A DNA stretch of 64,000 nucleotides from Streptomyces tuirus. GTDB taxonomy: Bacteria; Actinomycetota; Actinomycetes; Streptomycetales; Streptomycetaceae. The stretch lies in assembly GCA_018195615.1 (NCBI GenBank), contig JAGTPG010000002.1:5573501-5637500 (forward strand), read 5' to 3'. The translations under genes and the position numbers were made by a program. This document shows positions 17,917 to 28,054 of the stretch, one piece after another; within the stretch, counting starts at the first letter, position 1; each line of letters starts with the position of its first letter. A model generated the notes under the pieces. It ran no database searches. It worked only from the letters and a program-made list of their open reading frames with translations, and was not told the origin of the DNA.

Positions 17917-19769
17917 ATGCCCGAGCTGAGGTCCCGCACAGTCACCCACGGCCGCAACATGGCGGGCGCCCGCGCCCTTATGCGCGCCTCCGGTGTACCC
18001 GGTGCGGACATCGGCCGCAAGCCGATCATCGCGGTCGCCAACAGCTTCACCGAGTTCGTCCCGGGTCACACTCACCTGCAGCCCGTCGGCCGGATCGTCA
18101 GCGAGGCGATCGTCGAGGCCGGCGGCATCCCCCGCGAGTTCAACACCATCGCGGTGGACGACGGCATCGCCATGGGCCACGGCGGCATGCTGTACTCCCT
18201 GCCCTCCCGCGACCTGATCGCGGATTCGGTCGAGTACATGGTCGAGGCCCACTGCGCGGACGCCCTGATCTGCATCTCCAACTGCGACAAGATCACCCCG
18301 GGCATGCTCAACGCGGCCCTGCGGCTGAACATCCCGACGGTGTTCGTCTCCGGCGGCCCGATGGAGTCCGGCCGCGCGACCCTGGTCGACGGCACGGTCC
18401 GCACGCTCGACCTGGTCGACGCGATCTCCGACGCCGTGAACGACAAGATCTCGGACGAGGACATCCTCCGCATCGAGGAGAACGCCTGCCCGACCTGCGG
18501 CTCGTGTTCCGGCATGTTCACCGCCAACTCGATGAACTGCCTCACCGAGGCCATCGGCCTCTCCCTCCCCGGCAACGGCTCGGTCCTGGCCACGCACACC
18601 GCGCGCAAGCAGCTCTACGTCGACGCGGCCAACACGGTCATGGACATCACCCGCCGCTACTACGAGGAGGACGACGAGACGGTCCTGCCGCGCAACGTCG
18701 CCACCTTCGCGGCGTTCGAGAACGCGATGGCCCTCGACATCGCGATGGGCGGCTCCACCAACACGATCCTGCACCTGCTGGCCGCGGCCCAGGAGGCAGG
18801 CGTCCCCTTCGGCCTGGAGGAGATCGACGCGGTCTCCCGCCGCGTCCCCTGCCTCGCCAAGGTCGCCCCGAACGTCGCCAAGGACCGCACCTACTACATG
18901 GAGGACGTGCACCGCGCCGGCGGCATCCCCGCCCTCCTCGGCGAGCTGCACCGCGGCGGCCTGCTCAACGAGGACGTGCACGCGGTCCACAGCCCGTCCC
19001 TGGCCGACTGGCTGAAGACCTGGGACGTGCGCGGCGGCTCCCCGTCCCCGAGGCGGTCGAGCTGTGGCACGCGGCCCCCGGCTGCGTCCGCTCCGCCGAG
19101 GCCTTCTCCCAGTCGGAGCGCTGGGAGGCCCTCGACGAGGACGCCGAGGGCGGCTGCATCCGCTCCGTCGAGCACGCCTACTCCAAGGACGGCGGCCTCG
19201 CGGTCCTCAAGGGCAACCTCGCGGTCGACGGCTGTGTGGTGAAGACGGCCGGCGTCGACGAGTCGATCTGGACCTTCGAGGGCCCGGCGGTCGTCTGCGA
19301 GTCGCAGGAGGAGGCCGTCGAGAAGATCCTGCTGAAGCAGATCAAGGAGGGCGACGTCGTCGTCATCCGCTACGAGGGCCCCAAGGGCGGCCCCGGCATG
19401 CAGGAGATGCTCTACCCGACCTCGTACCTGAAGGGCCGCGGCCTCGGCAAGGCCTGCGCGCTGGTCACCGACGGCCGCTTCTCCGGCGGCACGTCCGGCC
19501 TCTCCATCGGACACGCCTCGCCCGAGGCGGCCGGTGGCGGCACCATCGCCCTCGTCGAGGACGGCGACCGCATCCGCATCGACATCCCCAACCGCTCCAT
19601 CGAACTGCTCGTCGACGACGCCGAACTGGCCCGCCGCGAGCAGGCGCTGAACGGCGTGTACGCCCCGAAGAACCGCGACCGCAAGGTCTCCGCCGCCCTG
19701 CGCGCCTACGCCGCGATGGCGACCAGCGCGGACAAGGGCGCCGTGCGGGACGTGACCAAGCTCGGCTGA
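17917..19769 (+). CDS. ilvD: Dihydroxy-acid dehydratase IlvD (one-base frameshift)
   Basis: Fe-S enzyme making 2-keto acids for valine, isoleucine and pantothenate; 617 residues after correction, the usual length. Cluster cysteines and signatures: SNCDKITPGML, ACPTCGSCSGMFTANSMNCL, and the C-terminal GRFSGGTSGLSIGHASPEA motif. The ATG at 17917 has GAAGGAG upstream. The frame breaks after R-G-G-S-P-S-P and resumes at E-A-V-E-L-W-H-A when one C is restored in the run at 19046-19049. As valine/isoleucine synthesis depends on this gene, a real disruption is unlikely. Apparently monocistronic. Confidence 0.96.
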
Positions 19770-19780
19770 GCACTCTCTCG

Positions 19781-19808
19781 CAGGGGCCGTCTCAGGGAGG
19801 CGGCCCTT
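19781..19808. terminator. Hairpin between convergent ilvD and kinase gene
   Basis: caggggccgtctc (19781-19793) can pair with gaggcggccctt (about 19797-19808) with one G-U pair, leaving a very short loop. It sits between two genes that converge. Confidence 0.55.
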
Positions 19809-19818
19809 GCCGTATCCG

Positions 19819-21921
19819 CTACCAGGCGGACGGATCACGCCCGTCCACGCCGAAGACGGTGCCGTCCGGAGCACCGGTGTAGACACGGCCGTCCACCACC
19901 ACGGGCGTGGGCAGCGAGGCCGGAACCCGGTCCGACTGCGCCGCCAGGCGAGGAGGCGTCTGCCCGACGAGCTTCCCGCGCCGCCCGTCGACGGCGAGCA
20001 GCCGGCCGTCCGGCGTGGTGACGTACACGTACCGATCGTCGGCGACCGGCACGGACCCCCGGGCCACACCGGTCTGCAGACTCCACAACTGCTTGCGCGC
20101 CTCCAGATCGACGGCGACCAGCCCCCGCCCTCCGCCATCAGATGGACGACGTCCCGCGCACACTGCCCTGGGCCCCCTGCAACGGGATACGCAACGGCAC
20201 GCGCTCGGTCCTACGACCCTCCGGGCTGTAGCGGACCACGGCCCGCGCCTCCCGCGCACGGCATCGACCGAGACGAACACGACCGCCCCGTCCTCGCTCC
20301 CGATCGGCTCCAACGCCCCTTCCAGCCGCGCGTCCCACCGCACCTCGCCCGTGCCCGGGTCCACCGCCGTGACCTTCGTAGCGGACCCGTCGCCGGACGC
20401 GGTCGCCGCGTACGCCAGCGGATCACCCGGGAACGACACGAAGTACGGCACGTCCTGCCCCGGAATCCGCTGACTCCACTTCACGTCCCGGAGGCACTGT
20501 CCACACCGGTGACCGTGCCGTCGGCCGCGGTGAGCAGCACCGTCCCTCCCACCGCCTGCACCCCGCCGGACATGGACATGGCCTGCCGCCGCACCACATC
20601 CCCGAGCCAGGATCCAACGCGGTCAGCCGCTGCCCGTGGCCGAGCCCGCCCAGCACCAGGTCACCCGACACGACCGGAGCCCCACTCGGCGGCCCGTCGG
20701 CGGCGACCCCCTCCAGTGAGTACTTCCACAGCAGACGCCCGTCGCCCGGGTCGAGAGCGAAGACCAGCCCGCTCTGCGCGCAGAGCAACTTCCCGGCCGC
20801 GTAGGAACACAGGGGAGTGCCCGTCCTGGACAACGGCGTGGCCGCCCACGCCGTGAAGGCGGCAGCCGTGGTCCGCGGTGCGCTGACCGCGGGCGCCGGA
20901 GCGGGACCACCCCCGACCAGGGGCACCGCCGCCAGCGCGCCGACGACGGCCAGCCCCAGGGCACCGGCCCCGAGAGCGGCCCGCTTGCCGAGGCGCAGCC
21001 TGGACCGGCGCGGGGCCTCGACGGCCGGCGGCTCATCCGCACTCGGCGTCTCCTCCACGCGCTGCGCCGGTATGAACACCTGCGTGTCGTACGAGGCCGC
21101 CACCGACCGCAGTTCCCGCATCAACTCGTCGGGCGAGGGCCGGTCCTCCGGCTCCTTGGCGAGACAGCGCAGCACGAGCGGCGCCAGCTCCTCCGGTACG
21201 CCGGTCAGCTCGGGCTCGTCGTGCACGACCTGGTAGGCGACGACATAAGGACTGTCGGAGTCGAACGGCCCCCGCCCGGTGGCCGCATGCACCATGACGG
21301 ACCCGAGCGCGAAGACATCGGCGGCGGGCCCCACCTCTCTCGGCCGCCGGAACTGCTCGGGCGCCATGAACGGCGGCGTACCGATCAGCTTCCCGGTCTC
21401 GGTCCGCAACTCGCTGTCCGTCGGCCGGGAAATGCCGAAGTCGATGACCTTCGGCCCGTCCTCGGCCAGCAGGACGTTGCTCGGCTTCAGATCCCGGTGC
21501 ACCACCCCGACCCGATGGATGTCGCGCAGTGCCTCCGCGAGCCCGGCCATCAGCCGACGCAACTGCGCCGGGGCCAGGGGCCCGTTCCGCTTCACCTCCT
21601 GGGCCAGCGTCGGACCGGGAATGAACAAGGTGGCCATCCAAGGCCGCCCGGCCTCGGGATCGGCATCGACGACAGGCGCGGTAAAGGCCCCGCTCACCCG
21701 CCGGGCCGCTCCCACCTCCTGCCGGAAACGCCCCTGAACTCGGGGTCCTTGGCGAACTCCGCGTGCACGACCTTCACGGCGAGCTTCATCCCGGAGGTGC
21801 TCCGGGCCAGATGCACGACACCCATGCCACCCGAGCCCAGACATGACTCCAGCCGATAGTGACCGGCGTACTCGGGAAGTTCCGCTTCCGGGCCCGCTCC
21901 GGCGTTTCGCTGCGGCGCCAT
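19819..21921 (-). CDS. Ser/Thr protein kinase with C-terminal PQQ-like beta-propeller (six one-base frameshifts)
   Basis: PASTA-less Hanks-type kinase, about 702 residues after correction. Kinase domain: Gly-rich loop LGSGGMGVVHLA, Lys in K-L-A-V-K-V-V, catalytic VHRDLKPSNVLL, DFG in VIDFGISR, and GTPPFMAPEQF. One membrane helix follows (LGAGALGLAVVGALAAVPLV), then an extracytoplasmic propeller with PQQ-type blades (LVFALDPGDGRLLWKYS, VDPGTGEVRWDA, VYTGAPDGTVFGVDG). The propeller probably senses an external ligand. Missing bases lie in runs at 21731-21734, 20600-20603, 20487-20489, 20251-20253, 20153-20155 and 20122-20126. Start ATG 21921; promoter shared divergently with the SH3 gene. Confidence 0.88.
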
Positions 21922-22103
21922 GGGACCACCCCCGTGCTGTTCGTCCGCGCGCGCGACGCACGGAGCCTAGTCGATGACTCGTCCGGGCAGAGGCGGCTTG
22001 CTAGCCTCCGCTGGCGAGTCACGCACAGGTGTTTGATGGCGTGATTCAGGGGAATCAACGGGACCCCATGGCAGCCATGGGGTTCAACGGGGGAGGTTTT
22101 GTC

Positions 22104-22433
22104 ATGTCTGTCGAGCCTGCAGAAGAGGCCCAGCGCAGCACACACGACAGCGGCACGCCGCTGGTCACCACATTGGCCGCGGCGGCGACGTACTTCTCGA
22201 TCGCCCCGGGCGTCCGCCTCAACGTCCGCAGCGGTCCCGGCACCGGCTATCCGATCGTCAAGGTCCTGCCCGAGGGCTCCCGCGTCCCGATCCACTGCCA
22301 GACACCCGGCACCTGGGTCACGGGCCCGTACGGCACGACGAACATCTGGGACAACATCGCGAGCGGCCAGTACGTCTCGGACGCGTACGTGAACACGGGC
22401 AGCGACGGTTACATACGCCCACGCTGTTCCTGA
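22104..22433 (+). CDS. Small bacterial SH3-domain protein
   Basis: About 109 residues. After a short polar N-terminus it consists of one bacterial SH3 (SH3_3-like) domain: GVRLNVRSGPGTGYPIVKVL, an inserted strand CQTPGTWVTGPYGTTNIWDN, and a C-terminal strand ending in R-P-R-C-S. The ATG at 22104 was preferred because a gggggagg Shine-Dalgarno lies 7 bases upstream; an in-frame start at 22029 has none. No clear signal peptide follows from this start, though such domains usually bind cell-wall peptides. Divergent from the sensor kinase, which may share its signal. Confidence 0.8.
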   Translation: MSVEPAEEAQRSTHDSGTPLVTTLAAAATYFSIAPGVRLNVRSGPGTGYPIVKVLPEGSRVPIHCQTPGTWVTGPYGTTNIWDNIASGQYVSDAYVNTGSDGYIRPRCS

Positions 22434-22434
22434 G

Positions 22435-22462
22435 CGCCCGGCGTCAGCGCTGGGGCCGGGCG
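22435..22462 (+). terminator. Hairpin after the SH3-domain gene
   Basis: cgcccggc (22435-22442) pairs perfectly with gccgggcg (22455-22462), loop 12 bases, just after the stop codon. No U-tract, as is common in Streptomyces. Confidence 0.5.
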
Positions 22463-22502
22463 GGTGCGCAACTCGGCGCGACGAGGTACCGCTGCGCCCA
22501 CC

Positions 22503-22611
22503 CTCCCCCAAGCTCTCGGCTCCTCCCCAAGTTCTCGGCTTCGCTCGAACAGGGGGGACCCCCATGAGCAGGGCGGACCCCCATCGCCCCAGCGGCACGA
22601 CTGCCCGCAGC
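22503..22611. repeat. Dispersed intergenic repeat, copy 1 (with internal duplication)
   Basis: The 412-base gap 22434-22845 holds no gene. Its middle carries a repeat beginning cctcccccaagctctcggc, continuing ttcgctcgaacag-ggggga-cccccat, and ending in cagcggcacgactgcccgc. A second copy lies at 51822-51904. In this copy the ctccccaag-tctcggct segment is duplicated in tandem. The g/c-rich ggggga-ccccc part can fold back. I recognise this as a widespread Streptomyces intergenic element of unknown role. Confidence 0.7.
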
Positions 22612-22845
22612 CAAGCGGGACCGGCGGCCCGCCCCCGCGCGCCCGCACCCGCGCAGCACGGAAGGGGCCGTGTCGGGGGTGTCCGCCCGCAGCGGTTGGC
22701 GCGTCAACGTCAGTCAGTCGGTATGAGACCCCATCGCGCCGTTCCGAGGACGGACACCCCCGGCGCGGCCCCGACCCACCACCGCCGCGCAGGCGCAAGC
22801 GGCGCACCCCCACAGCCCCGCGCAGACCGGCGCGATAATCGACCC

Positions 22846-23374
22846 GTGAGCGCAGAGAACGGCACCCCGGAAACCACCCCGGCCTCCCAGGACGGCCCTC
22901 CGGGCCCCTCGGCACCCCGGCCCCGCCCGAGCCGATCCGATTCTTCGGCACGACCTGGCTGAACCACGACAACGGCTACACAGCCCGCCGCATCGGCGTA
23001 GCCGCCGGCTCGCTGGCCACCGCAGTCGCCGCCTGCCTCGTCCTCCGCCTCGCCTACCAGGGCCTACAGATCGCCGCGATCGGCAGCTTCGTCACGCTCC
23101 TCATGGTTGTGATGTTCGCACTCTGCAGCGCGATGGCCTTCCGCCACACCTGGGACGGCTTCACCCGCCGCCCCGACCCCACCCGCCAGGCTTCCCTCCG
23201 CGGTCTCCTGACCATCGGTTTCGTCGGCTCCCTCCTCGCGTATTTCTTCCGCTCCCTCACCGAGGCCCCGGCGAGAAGCTCCACCGCGAGGAGTACGAGA
23301 CAGCCCGCGAGCAACACGAGAAGCGCACGACCCGCCGCTCGGGCAACCCGTCGAAAAAGCGCCGCCGCGCATAA
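22846..23374 (+). CDS. Small membrane protein, unknown function (two one-base frameshifts)
   Basis: About 176 residues after correction, starting GTG 22846 (V-S-A-E-N-G-T-P-E). Pro-rich N-terminus, then FFGTTWLNHDNGYTARR and three hydrophobic segments (AAGSLATAVAACLVLRLAY, AIGSFVTLLMVVMFALCSA, LLTIGFVGSLLAYFF), ending in a very basic tail (SGNPSKKRRRA). Missing bases: C runs at 22921-22924 and 23266-23269; both repairs are needed to give a continuous protein with a stop at 23372-23374. Recognisable only as a conserved Streptomyces membrane protein; no function can be stated. Confidence 0.7.
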
Positions 23375-23433
23375 GCCCCGGCCTCTCACCGAAATCTCAC
23401 CGCCCTCACCCCGCCCCCGGCCACCATGGCCGT

Positions 23434-24305
23434 ATGACCACACCTCCTCCGCCCACCACCCCACCGGAGCCGACACCACCACCGAACCCCCACGCACCGA
23501 ACCCCGCGCACCGAACCCTCGCCCACCGCCCCCGACCCGCCTCACACCCCACCCACACCGCCCGCGCAAACTCCTTCAACACCGCCGCAGCCCAGTACGC
23601 GGCCAACCGCCCCTCCTACCCCCAGCCCTCTTCGACGCGATAGAAGACCTGGCCAACCACCCCCTCCCCGGCTCCCGCGTCGCAGACATCGGCGCAGGCA
23701 CCGGCATAGCCACCGCCCTCCTGCACGCCCGAGGCGCGAACGTCCTCGCCGTGGAACCCGGCGACGGAATGGCCGCCCAGTTCCGCAGCACCCTCCCCGA
23801 CATCCCGATCGTCCGCGGCACGGGCGACGACCTCCCCCTCGCCGACGCCTCCGTCGACTTCCTGACCTACGCCCAGTCCTGGCACTGGACCGACCACGCC
23901 CGCGCCGTCCCGGAGGCCCTCCGCGTCCTGCGCCCCGGCGGTGCCCTCGCCCTCTGGTGGAACACCGACGCCCTCGACGTCCCGTGGATCGCCGAAGCCG
24001 CCACCCGCACGGAACGCCACTTCGGCATCGACATCCCCGCCGAGAAGCGCAACGTCAACGCCCGCGTGGCCGACCCCACCGGCCGCCTCGACCTCACCCA
24101 CCACACGGTCCGCTGGAGCCGCCGCATCCCGGTCGACACCCACCTCGCCAACATCGGCAGCCACTCGATCTTCCTGGTCCACGGCGAGGAACACACCGCG
24201 TCCTTCCTGGCCGAGGAGCGCGAGCACCTGCTCAGCGCCTTCCCGGACGGCTTCGTCGAGGAGGTCTACGACGTGATCCTCCTGCTCGCCCGCACCCCTG
24301 CTTGA
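23434..24305 (+). CDS. Class I SAM-dependent methyltransferase (one-base frameshift)
   Basis: About 290 residues after correction. A Pro-rich disordered N-terminus precedes the Rossmann-like methyltransferase domain: motif I VADIGAGTGIATALL, acidic loop NVLAVEPGDGMAAQF, RGTGDDLPLADASVDFLTYA and post-I ALRVLRPGGALALWWN, of the Methyltransf_11 type. The start ATG at 23434 needs one C restored in the run at 23619-23623 to enter the catalytic frame (R-P-S-Y-P-P-A-L-F-D-A-I). Substrate unknown. It ends 32 bases before the ABC exporter genes but the operator palindrome in between argues for separate control. Confidence 0.85.
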
Positions 24306-24323
24306 CGCGCACCGGCGCCAGGA

Positions 24324-24351
24324 GCATTATTCATCACATGATGAATAATGC
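24324..24351. promoter_or_regulatory. Perfect 13-bp inverted repeat overlapping the ABC exporter start codon (putative operator)
   Basis: Left arm gcattattcatca (24324-24336), 2-base spacer ca, right arm tgatgaataatgc (24339-24351), exact complements. It is A/T-rich inside DNA of over 70% G+C, and the first ATG codons of the ATPase (24338, 24341) lie in its centre and right arm. The form fits a dimeric repressor site (TetR-, PadR-, GntR- or MarR-type) placed over a leaderless or short-leader start. No repressor gene is adjacent, so the binder is unknown. Confidence 0.75.
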
Positions 24352-25145
24352 TTCCGACCCGCCACGCCCAGACACCGACACGGCCCCGACCGCCATCCAC
24401 GCCGAGAACCTCACCGTCACCCGCGGCCCCCGCACGGTCCTCCGCAACCTCGGCTTCACCGTCCCCCACGGCCAGATCACCGGCCTCCTCGGCCCCTCCG
24501 GCTGCGGCAAGTCGACCCTCATGCGCGCGATCGTCGGCACCCAGGCCAAGGTCACCGGCACCCTCGACGTCCTGGGCCACCCGGCCGGCCACCCCACCCT
24601 GCGCACCCGCATCGGCTACGTCACCCAGGCCCCGTCCGTCTACGACGACCTGACCGTCCGCCAGAACCTCGACTACTTCGCCGCGATCCTCGACCCCGGC
24701 CGACAGGCCGCCGAACGCCGCCACGACAACGTCACCCGCGCGATAGCCGACGTCGACCTCACCACCCACGCCGACGCCCTCGCCGGCAACCTCTCCGGCG
24801 GCCAGCGCAACCGCGTCTCCCTGGCCGTCGCCCTCCTCGGCACCCCGAGCTCCTGGTCCTCGACGAACCGACCGTCGGCCTGGACCCGGTCCTGCGACGC
24901 GACCTCTGGGCCCTCTTCCACGACATCGCGGCGAGCCGCGGCGCGACACTCCTCGTCTCCTCCCACGTCATGGACGAGGCCGAGCGCTGCCACCGCCTCC
25001 TCCTCATGCGCGACGGCGAGCTCCTCGCCGACGACACCCCGACGCCCTGCGCACCCGCACCGGCGCCGAAACGGTCGAAGAAGGATTCCTGCACCTGGTG
25101 GACAGGGCGAAAGAGGAAGCCCGCACGAAGGAGACGACCCGATGA
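24338..25145 (+). CDS. ABC transporter ATP-binding protein (two one-base frameshifts)
   Basis: Drug-exporter-type (DrrA/CcmA-like) ATPase, about 269 residues after correction. Walker A GPSGCGKSTLMRA, Q-loop YVTQAPSVYDDLTV, signature NLSGGQRNRVSLA, Walker B ELLVLDEPTVGLDP and switch-His region LVSSHVMDEAERC. One C is missing at 24843-24846 (before E-L-L-V-L-D-E-P) and one at 25037-25040 (before D-A-L-R-T-R-T-G). ATG codons at 24338 and 24341 lie inside a perfect palindrome; an AGGAG at 24320-24324 is 13 bases upstream, rather far. Its stop overlaps the permease start by four bases (ATGA). Confidence 0.9.
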
Positions 25146-25924
25146 CCACCACCGACACCCGAACGATCACCCCCACCCCGCCAAGGGCCCTGAGCACGGC
25201 CCGCACCACCGCCACCGCCGCCCGGGTCCTGCGCCAGCTCACCCACGACCCGCGCACCATCGCGCTGCTGATCCTCATCCCCTGCGTGATGCTGTTCCTG
25301 CTGCGCTACGTCTTCGACGGCAGCCCCCGCACCTTCGACAGCATCGGCGCGTCCCTCCTCGGGATCTTCCCCTGATCACCATGTTCCTGGTGACGTCGAT
25401 CGCCACCCTGCGCGAACGCACCTCGGGCACCCTCGAGCGTCTCCTCGCCATGCCCTCGGCAAAGGCGACCTCATCGCCGGATACGCCCTGGCCTTCGGCA
25501 CCCTCGCGATCGTCCAGTCCGCCCTGGCCACAGGCCTCGCCCTCTGGTTCCTCGGCCTGGACGTCACCGGCAGCCCCTGGCTCCTCCTCTTGGTGGCCCT
25601 CCTCGACGCCCTCCTCGGCACGGCCCTCGGCCTCTTCGTCTCGGCCTTCGCGGCCTCGGAATTCCAGGCGGTCCAGTTCATGCCGGCGGTGATCTTCCCC
25701 AGCTCCTCCTCTGCGGCCTGTTCACGCCCCGCGACACCATGCACCCGGTCCTGGAGGCCATCTCCGACGTCCTCCCCATGTCCTACGCGGTGGACGGCAT
25801 GAACGAGGTCCTCCACCACACCGACATGACGGCCACGTTCGTCCGGGACGTCCTGATCGTCGCGGGCTGCGCACTCCTGGTCCTGATCCTCGGAGCAGCG
25901 ACCCTCAGGCGCCGGACGGCGTAG
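25142..25924 (+). CDS. ABC-2 type transporter permease (three one-base frameshifts)
   Basis: Membrane subunit of the exporter encoded with the preceding ATPase, about 261 residues after correction. Six hydrophobic segments are seen, including TIALLILIPCVMLFLLRYVF, LITMFLVTSIATLR, YALAFGTLAIVQSALATGLA and VLIVAGCALLVLILGA. The conserved ABC-2 stretch is RERTSGTLERLLAMP. Missing C in runs at 25369-25372, 25453-25455 and 25697-25700. Resembles daunorubicin-resistance DrrB/NodJ permeases; the cargo (drug or lipid) is unknown. Confidence 0.88.
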
Positions 25925-26037
25925 ACATCCCAGCCGCCCCGCAGGCATCCCGCCCACCGGACACAAACCCACCCCACCACCCCCGAGTGCGAGGATGAAC
26001 CCGGACGACGCGCAACCCCCGGAGGGCACCGAAAGCC

Positions 26038-26850
26038 ATGACCCAGAAAGTCGCAGTCCTCGGCACCGGCAAGATCGGCGAAGCCCTGCTCAGCGGAATG
26101 ATCCGAGCCGGCTGGAGCCCCGCCGACCTCCTGGTCACCGCCCGCCGCCAGGAACGAGCCGAAGAGCTCCGCACCCGCTACGGCGTCACCCCGGTCACCA
26201 ACGCCGAAGCCGCCAAGACCGCCGACACCCTGATCCTCACGGTCAAACCGCAGGACATGGGCACCCTCCTCGACGAACTCGCCCCGCACGTCCCCGCCGA
26301 CCGCCTGGTCATCAGCGGCGCCGCCGGCATCCCCACGGCCTACTTCGAGGAACGCCTGGCTCCCAACACCCCGGTCGTCCGCGTCATGACGAACACCCCC
26401 GCCCTCGTCGACGAGGCCATGTCCGTCATCTCCGCCGGCACCCACGCCACCGCCGACCACCTCACCCACACCGAGGAGATCTTCGGCGCCGTGGGTAAGA
26501 CGCTCCGCGTGCCCGAGTCCCAGCAGGACGCCTGCACCGCCCTCTCCGGCTCCGGCCCGGCCTACTTCTTCTACCTGGTCGAAGCCATGACCGACGCCGG
26601 CATCCTCCTCGGCCTGCCCCGCGACAAGGCCCACGACCTGATCGTCCAGTCCGCCATCGGCGCCGCCACGATGCTCCGCGACAGCGGCGAACACCCGGTC
26701 AAGCTCCGCGAGAACGTCACGTCCCCCGCCGGCACGACGATCAACGCCATCCGCGAACTCGAGAACCACGGCGTACGGGCCGCCCTCATCGCCGCCCTCG
26801 AAGCCGCCCGGGACCGCAGCCGCGCCCTGGCCTCCGGCAACAACAGCTGA
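26038..26850 (+). CDS. proC: Pyrroline-5-carboxylate reductase
   Basis: Last step of proline synthesis: reduces 1-pyrroline-5-carboxylate with NAD(P)H in the cytoplasm. 270 residues, standard length. N-terminal Rossmann motif VAVLGTGKIGEALLSGM, VKPQDM, RVMTNTPALV, and the C-terminal dimer/active-site signature (ALSGSGPAYFFYLVEA, then ENVTSPAGTTINAIRELE). Complete and in frame. A strong hairpin follows directly, so it ends its transcript; trpS converges from the other side. Confidence 0.96.
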   Translation: MTQKVAVLGTGKIGEALLSGMIRAGWSPADLLVTARRQERAEELRTRYGVTPVTNAEAAKTADTLILTVKPQDMGTLLDELAPHVPADRLVISGAAGIPTAYFEERLAPNTPVVRVMTNTPALVDEAMSVISAGTHATADHLTHTEEIFGAVGKTLRVPESQQDACTALSGSGPAYFFYLVEAMTDAGILLGLPRDKAHDLIVQSAIGAATMLRDSGEHPVKLRENVTSPAGTTINAIRELENHGVRAALIAALEAARDRSRALASGNNS

Positions 26851-26856
26851 GCAAAA

Positions 26857-26880
26857 GGGGGCGGGCCCGTCCCCGCCCCC
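26857..26880. terminator. Bidirectional terminator between proC and trpS
   Basis: gggggcggg (26857-26865) pairs with cccgccccc (26872-26880), 6-base loop; preceded by aaaa on the left, which reads as a U-tract for the trpS direction. Confidence 0.75.
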
Positions 26881-26895
26881 GCCGCCCGCGTCACC

Positions 26896-27930
26896 TCACA
26901 CGGTCACCACAGCGCCGGCGCCAGCCGCCTCCGACACGGCAGGCAGCAACCCGATCGCGCGATACGCGGCATCCACGGTCGGCCGGGCCATCCCCCGGGC
27001 CCGCTCCGCACCGTCCCGCAGCACCCCGTCCACATAGCCGGGATCGGCACACAACTCCTTGTGCCTCTCCTGCAGGGGCCGGAGCACCTCGACCACGGCC
27101 TCCGCGGTGTCCTTCTTCAGAGCCCCGTACGACGGATACGCACCGCTCAGCTCCTCGGGACTCCCACCCGTGCACGCCGCGAGAATCTCCAGCAGATTGG
27201 CGAGGCCCGGCCGGGCCTCCCGGTCGTACACGACCTCCCGCCCACTGTCGGTCACGGCCCGCATGACCTTCTTCCGCACCACGTCCGGCTCGTCCAGCAG
27301 ATAGACGATCCCCGGCCCGACGTCGTCGCTCTTGCCCATCTTCGACGCCGGATCCTGCAGATTCATCACCCGGGCGGCCACCCCCGGACGCGTGGCCCGC
27401 GGCACCACGAACGTATGCCCGTACCGCTGGTTGAACCGCACGGCGAGGTCCCGCGCGAGCTCCACATGCTGCCTCTGATCGTCCCCGACCGGCACCTCGT
27501 CGGCCCCGTACGCCAGGATGTCCGCCGCCATCAGCACCGGATACGTCAGCAGCGACAGCCGCACACTCCCACCCCGACGCTGCTCCCGCGCGGCCTTCTC
27601 CTTGTACTGGATCATCCGCCGCATCTCACCGTCGGTGGCCACGCACTCCAGCACGTACGACAGCCGCGCGTGCTCGTCCACATGGCTCTGCACGAACACC
27701 GTGCACAGCTCCGGATCGAGCCCGGAGGCCAGCAGCAGCGTCGCCGCCTGCCGACTGAGCCTGCGCACCCTCGCCGGGTCATGGTCCACGGTCAGCGCAT
27801 GCAGATCGACGACACAGAACAAGGCGTCGGCCTCGTGCTGGTCCACGGCAGCCCACCGCCGCATGGCCCCCAGGTAGTTCCCCAGCGTCAGATGCCCCGT
27901 CGGCTTGACCCCGCTGAAGACCCGTGTCAT
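26896..27930 (-). CDS. trpS: Tryptophanyl-tRNA synthetase, auxiliary (indolmycin-resistant type)
   Basis: Charges tRNA-Trp; 344 residues, class I synthetase. The HIGH-type motif is PTGHLTLGNYLGAM and the KMSKS-type loop is SKMGKSDD. Other family marks: VDLHALTV, YPVLMAADILAYGADEVPVGDDQ. Chromosomal context and the Trp-Trp leader peptide upstream match S. coelicolor trpRS1 (SCO3334), the auxiliary enzyme that resists indolmycin and is induced by ribosome-mediated attenuation; resistance itself is inferred, not visible. Convergent with proC. Confidence 0.93.
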   Translation of the reverse strand: MTRVFSGVKPTGHLTLGNYLGAMRRWAAVDQHEADALFCVVDLHALTVDHDPARVRRLSRQAATLLLASGLDPELCTVFVQSHVDEHARLSYVLECVATDGEMRRMIQYKEKAAREQRRGGSVRLSLLTYPVLMAADILAYGADEVPVGDDQRQHVELARDLAVRFNQRYGHTFVVPRATRPGVAARVMNLQDPASKMGKSDDVGPGIVYLLDEPDVVRKKVMRAVTDSGREVVYDREARPGLANLLEILAACTGGSPEELSGAYPSYGALKKDTAEAVVEVLRPLQERHKELCADPGYVDGVLRDGAERARGMARPTVDAAYRAIGLLPAVSEAAGAGAVVTV

Positions 27931-28003
27931 CTCTCCTCCACCTTCCGGTCGGGACCACCGCTCCGGTCGGCCGGCCCTCGGTGGTCCTGGAGGGAGAAAC
28001 GAG

Positions 28004-28028
28004 AACGGCCGCCGAAGCGGCGGCCGTT
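28004..28028 (-). terminator. Attenuator terminator hairpin of trpS
   Basis: In the trpS leader, aacggccgccg and cggcggccgtt form a perfect 11-bp stem with a 3-base loop, followed in the transcript by ctcgtttct. It lies 74 bases before the trpS start and 27 bases after the leader-peptide stop. The leader segment gggccgcc at the end of the peptide reading frame can pair with the same ggcggcc strand, giving the competing antiterminator. Confidence 0.8.
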
Positions 28029-28054
28029 GAGTGCATACGTGAGGACGGCCGCCG

